Part shown: one piece after another, positions 63,083 to 64,000 of the stretch
How the letters are laid out: every line of letters begins with the position of its first letter
Numbering within the stretch: the stretch's first letter is position 1
From: Anaerobacillus alkalidiazotrophicus
GTDB lineage: Bacteria > Bacillota > Bacilli > Bacillales_H > Anaerobacillaceae
Assembly (NCBI RefSeq): GCF_001866055.1
Contig: NZ_MLQS01000030.1
Coordinates: 187,500 to 251,499, forward strand
Direction of reading: 5' to 3'
DNA: 64,000 bases
The notes under the pieces: generated by a model
Seen by the model: the letters and a program-made list of their open reading frames with translations, nothing else
Database searches by the model: none
What the model was told of the DNA's origin: nothing
Position numbers and translations under genes: made by a program

Positions 63083-64000
63083 ATGTTTAAACGTGTAAAA
63101 ATAGCTTATAAAAAAGTTCATTCCTTTTTATTTGGACAAGAGGAGGAGCATATACATACTCGAGAAGAAAGAAAAAAATATTACGGTCGAATAACAACAG
63201 ATATCGATACAGATGCCCGTATGATACATCAATATCCGAAACAAGGGAAATTTCGCTTTCCAATAATTGAAGATGAGAAGAAATCAGCTAGAACTAAACC
63301 AAGTTTAGAAGGTGAAAAAGTACGACCTGTTCGGAAGATAACAGAAAAAAAAGTGGAACAAAGAGAAAATGTACTTACTCATAAAAAACAAAGTGAACAA
63401 AAGGATTTACCTGGTAAGGATGAAGAAAGAAAGAAATTTCAAGGAGTTAATTTTAAAGCACAAAATATCCCTTCTCCCGTTTATGCGTTTAATAAGCCAC
63501 AGCCAAAAATAGAAAATAACTTTGAGGAAGAGGTAGCACCTACGCTAGAGTTAATTGAAAATCAAGCATTCTTACCGAATGAAAATGTTGGGGTCCCTAT
63601 ACTAATAAATAAAGATATCCCATCGGAGATAGAAACTACAAATATTAATAGAGAAATTGTTAGTAACGAATTACTTAATGTAAAGGAAGATGAACTGTTT
63701 CAAGAAGGTATTTATGCTGAATTTGAGATAGAAGAAAATGGCGAAAATAGAGCAGGCGATGAAGTGTGTCAAACTGAACCTCTCGAAAAGCAGCTAGCTT
63801 TTGATCAGGATGAGAAGATAGATGAGGGAAATGTTGAGTTAATTGGAAATGATCAGGATGCTATAACTTACAAAGGCGCTCATAAAGAAAAGATTGTTGA
63901 AGAGGAGATTATCCCTACTCTCAATATAGAAAATATTGAAACAGTAGCCCCTGTAGAGACATTTGATAAGAGTAAACGAAAAGATAGTGAACAAATACAA
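63083..64000 (+). CDS. sftA: DNA translocase SftA (YtpS), N-terminal part
   Basis: The gene runs off the right edge; 306 codons are open from the ATG at 63083 behind AAAGGTGAT. SftA is a soluble FtsK/SpoIIIE-type translocase that clears DNA from the closing septum. The start MFKRVKIAYKKVHSFLFGQE and the segment RKKFQGVNFKAQNIPSPVYAF fit SftA N-termini. The following stretch is a long, acidic, low-complexity linker (EIEENGENRAGDEV and similar). The ATPase motor would lie beyond the edge, so the call rests on the N-terminus and on synteny. Confidence 0.85.
   Translation, partial: MFKRVKIAYKKVHSFLFGQEEEHIHTREERKKYYGRITTDIDTDARMIHQYPKQGKFRFPIIEDEKKSARTKPSLEGEKVRPVRKITEKKVEQRENVLTHKKQSEQKDLPGKDEERKKFQGVNFKAQNIPSPVYAFNKPQPKIENNFEEEVAPTLELIENQAFLPNENVGVPILINKDIPSEIETTNINREIVSNELLNVKEDELFQEGIYAEFEIEENGENRAGDEVCQTEPLEKQLAFDQDEKIDEGNVELIGNDQDAITYKGAHKEKIVEEEIIPTLNIENIETVAPVETFDKSKRKDSEQIQ

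Overview
The window is chromosomal DNA of a low-GC Gram-positive endospore-forming bacterium of the family Bacillaceae. The evidence is gene content and order, which closely follow the Bacillus subtilis pckA-metK-ytpAB-ytqAB-yttB-leuS-ytfP and murJ/ytgP-rsuA-ytzE-ytkP-ytlPQ-amyX-ytmP-ytzH-trmB-ytnP-ytzB-ytoP-ytpPQ-sftA neighbourhoods. It is supported by Shine-Dalgarno sites of AGGAGG type, frequent GTG/TTG starts, an S-box and a T-box leader, and terminator hairpins with T-runs. I cannot name the species.

Layout. 1-2570: pckA (minus, cut by the left edge) diverges from metK, which has a SAM-I riboswitch with a clean promoter. 2577-3272: a small non-autonomous IS1595-like element, with terminal repeats and an 8-bp target duplication, carries a relic transposase and a SunI-like small gene. 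3757-11915: a complete glycogen operon glgBCDAP, with an unusually long glgB/glgC overlap. 12215-15104: ytpA and ytpB, then a proteobacterial-type speD. 15182-18655: ytqAB (minus), a truncated threonine aldolase relic and an MFS exporter. 18887-21806: leuS with a leucine T-box. 21844-23106: ytfP (minus). 23207-30142: a NikABCDE/CntA-type metal-chelate importer under a promoter with a Fur-like box, followed in the same operon by a MATE exporter. 30195-34754: an alpha-glucoside unit made of a GntR regulator, a GH4 6-phospho-glucosidase and a PTS EIICBA.

34872-41664: a YjbQ-family protein, MurJ/YtgP flippase, a small coiled-coil protein, two SEDS proteins (FtsW-like and RodA-like), a Rossmann protein and a pseudouridine synthase. 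41811-49607: ytzE, a cysteine synthase, thpR, a NERD-domain protein, pullulanase amyX, a broken small gene next to an intergenic repeat, and ytmP. 49661-55054: ytzH, two unrecognised genes, trmB, ytnP flanked by inverted copies of a hairpin-rich repeat, ytzB and the M42 peptidase ytoP. 55495-61473: an accessory insertion relative to B. subtilis (chemotaxis receptor, PhnD-PhnE-PhnC transporter, lipoprotein, PfoR-like membrane protein). 61540-64000: ytpP, ytpQ and the start of sftA; ytpR is not between them.

Genes that work together: glgBCDAP makes and degrades glycogen, and amyX debranches it. GntR, the GH4 enzyme and the PTS form an alpha-glucoside utilisation unit with two candidate cre sites. 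YtqA and YtqB are probably both wobble-uridine modification enzymes. MurJ and the SEDS proteins serve cell-wall synthesis. The most unusual observations are the SunI-like cargo in a transposon-like element, the Fur-boxed metallophore-type importer with a MATE exporter, and the inverted repeats around ytnP.
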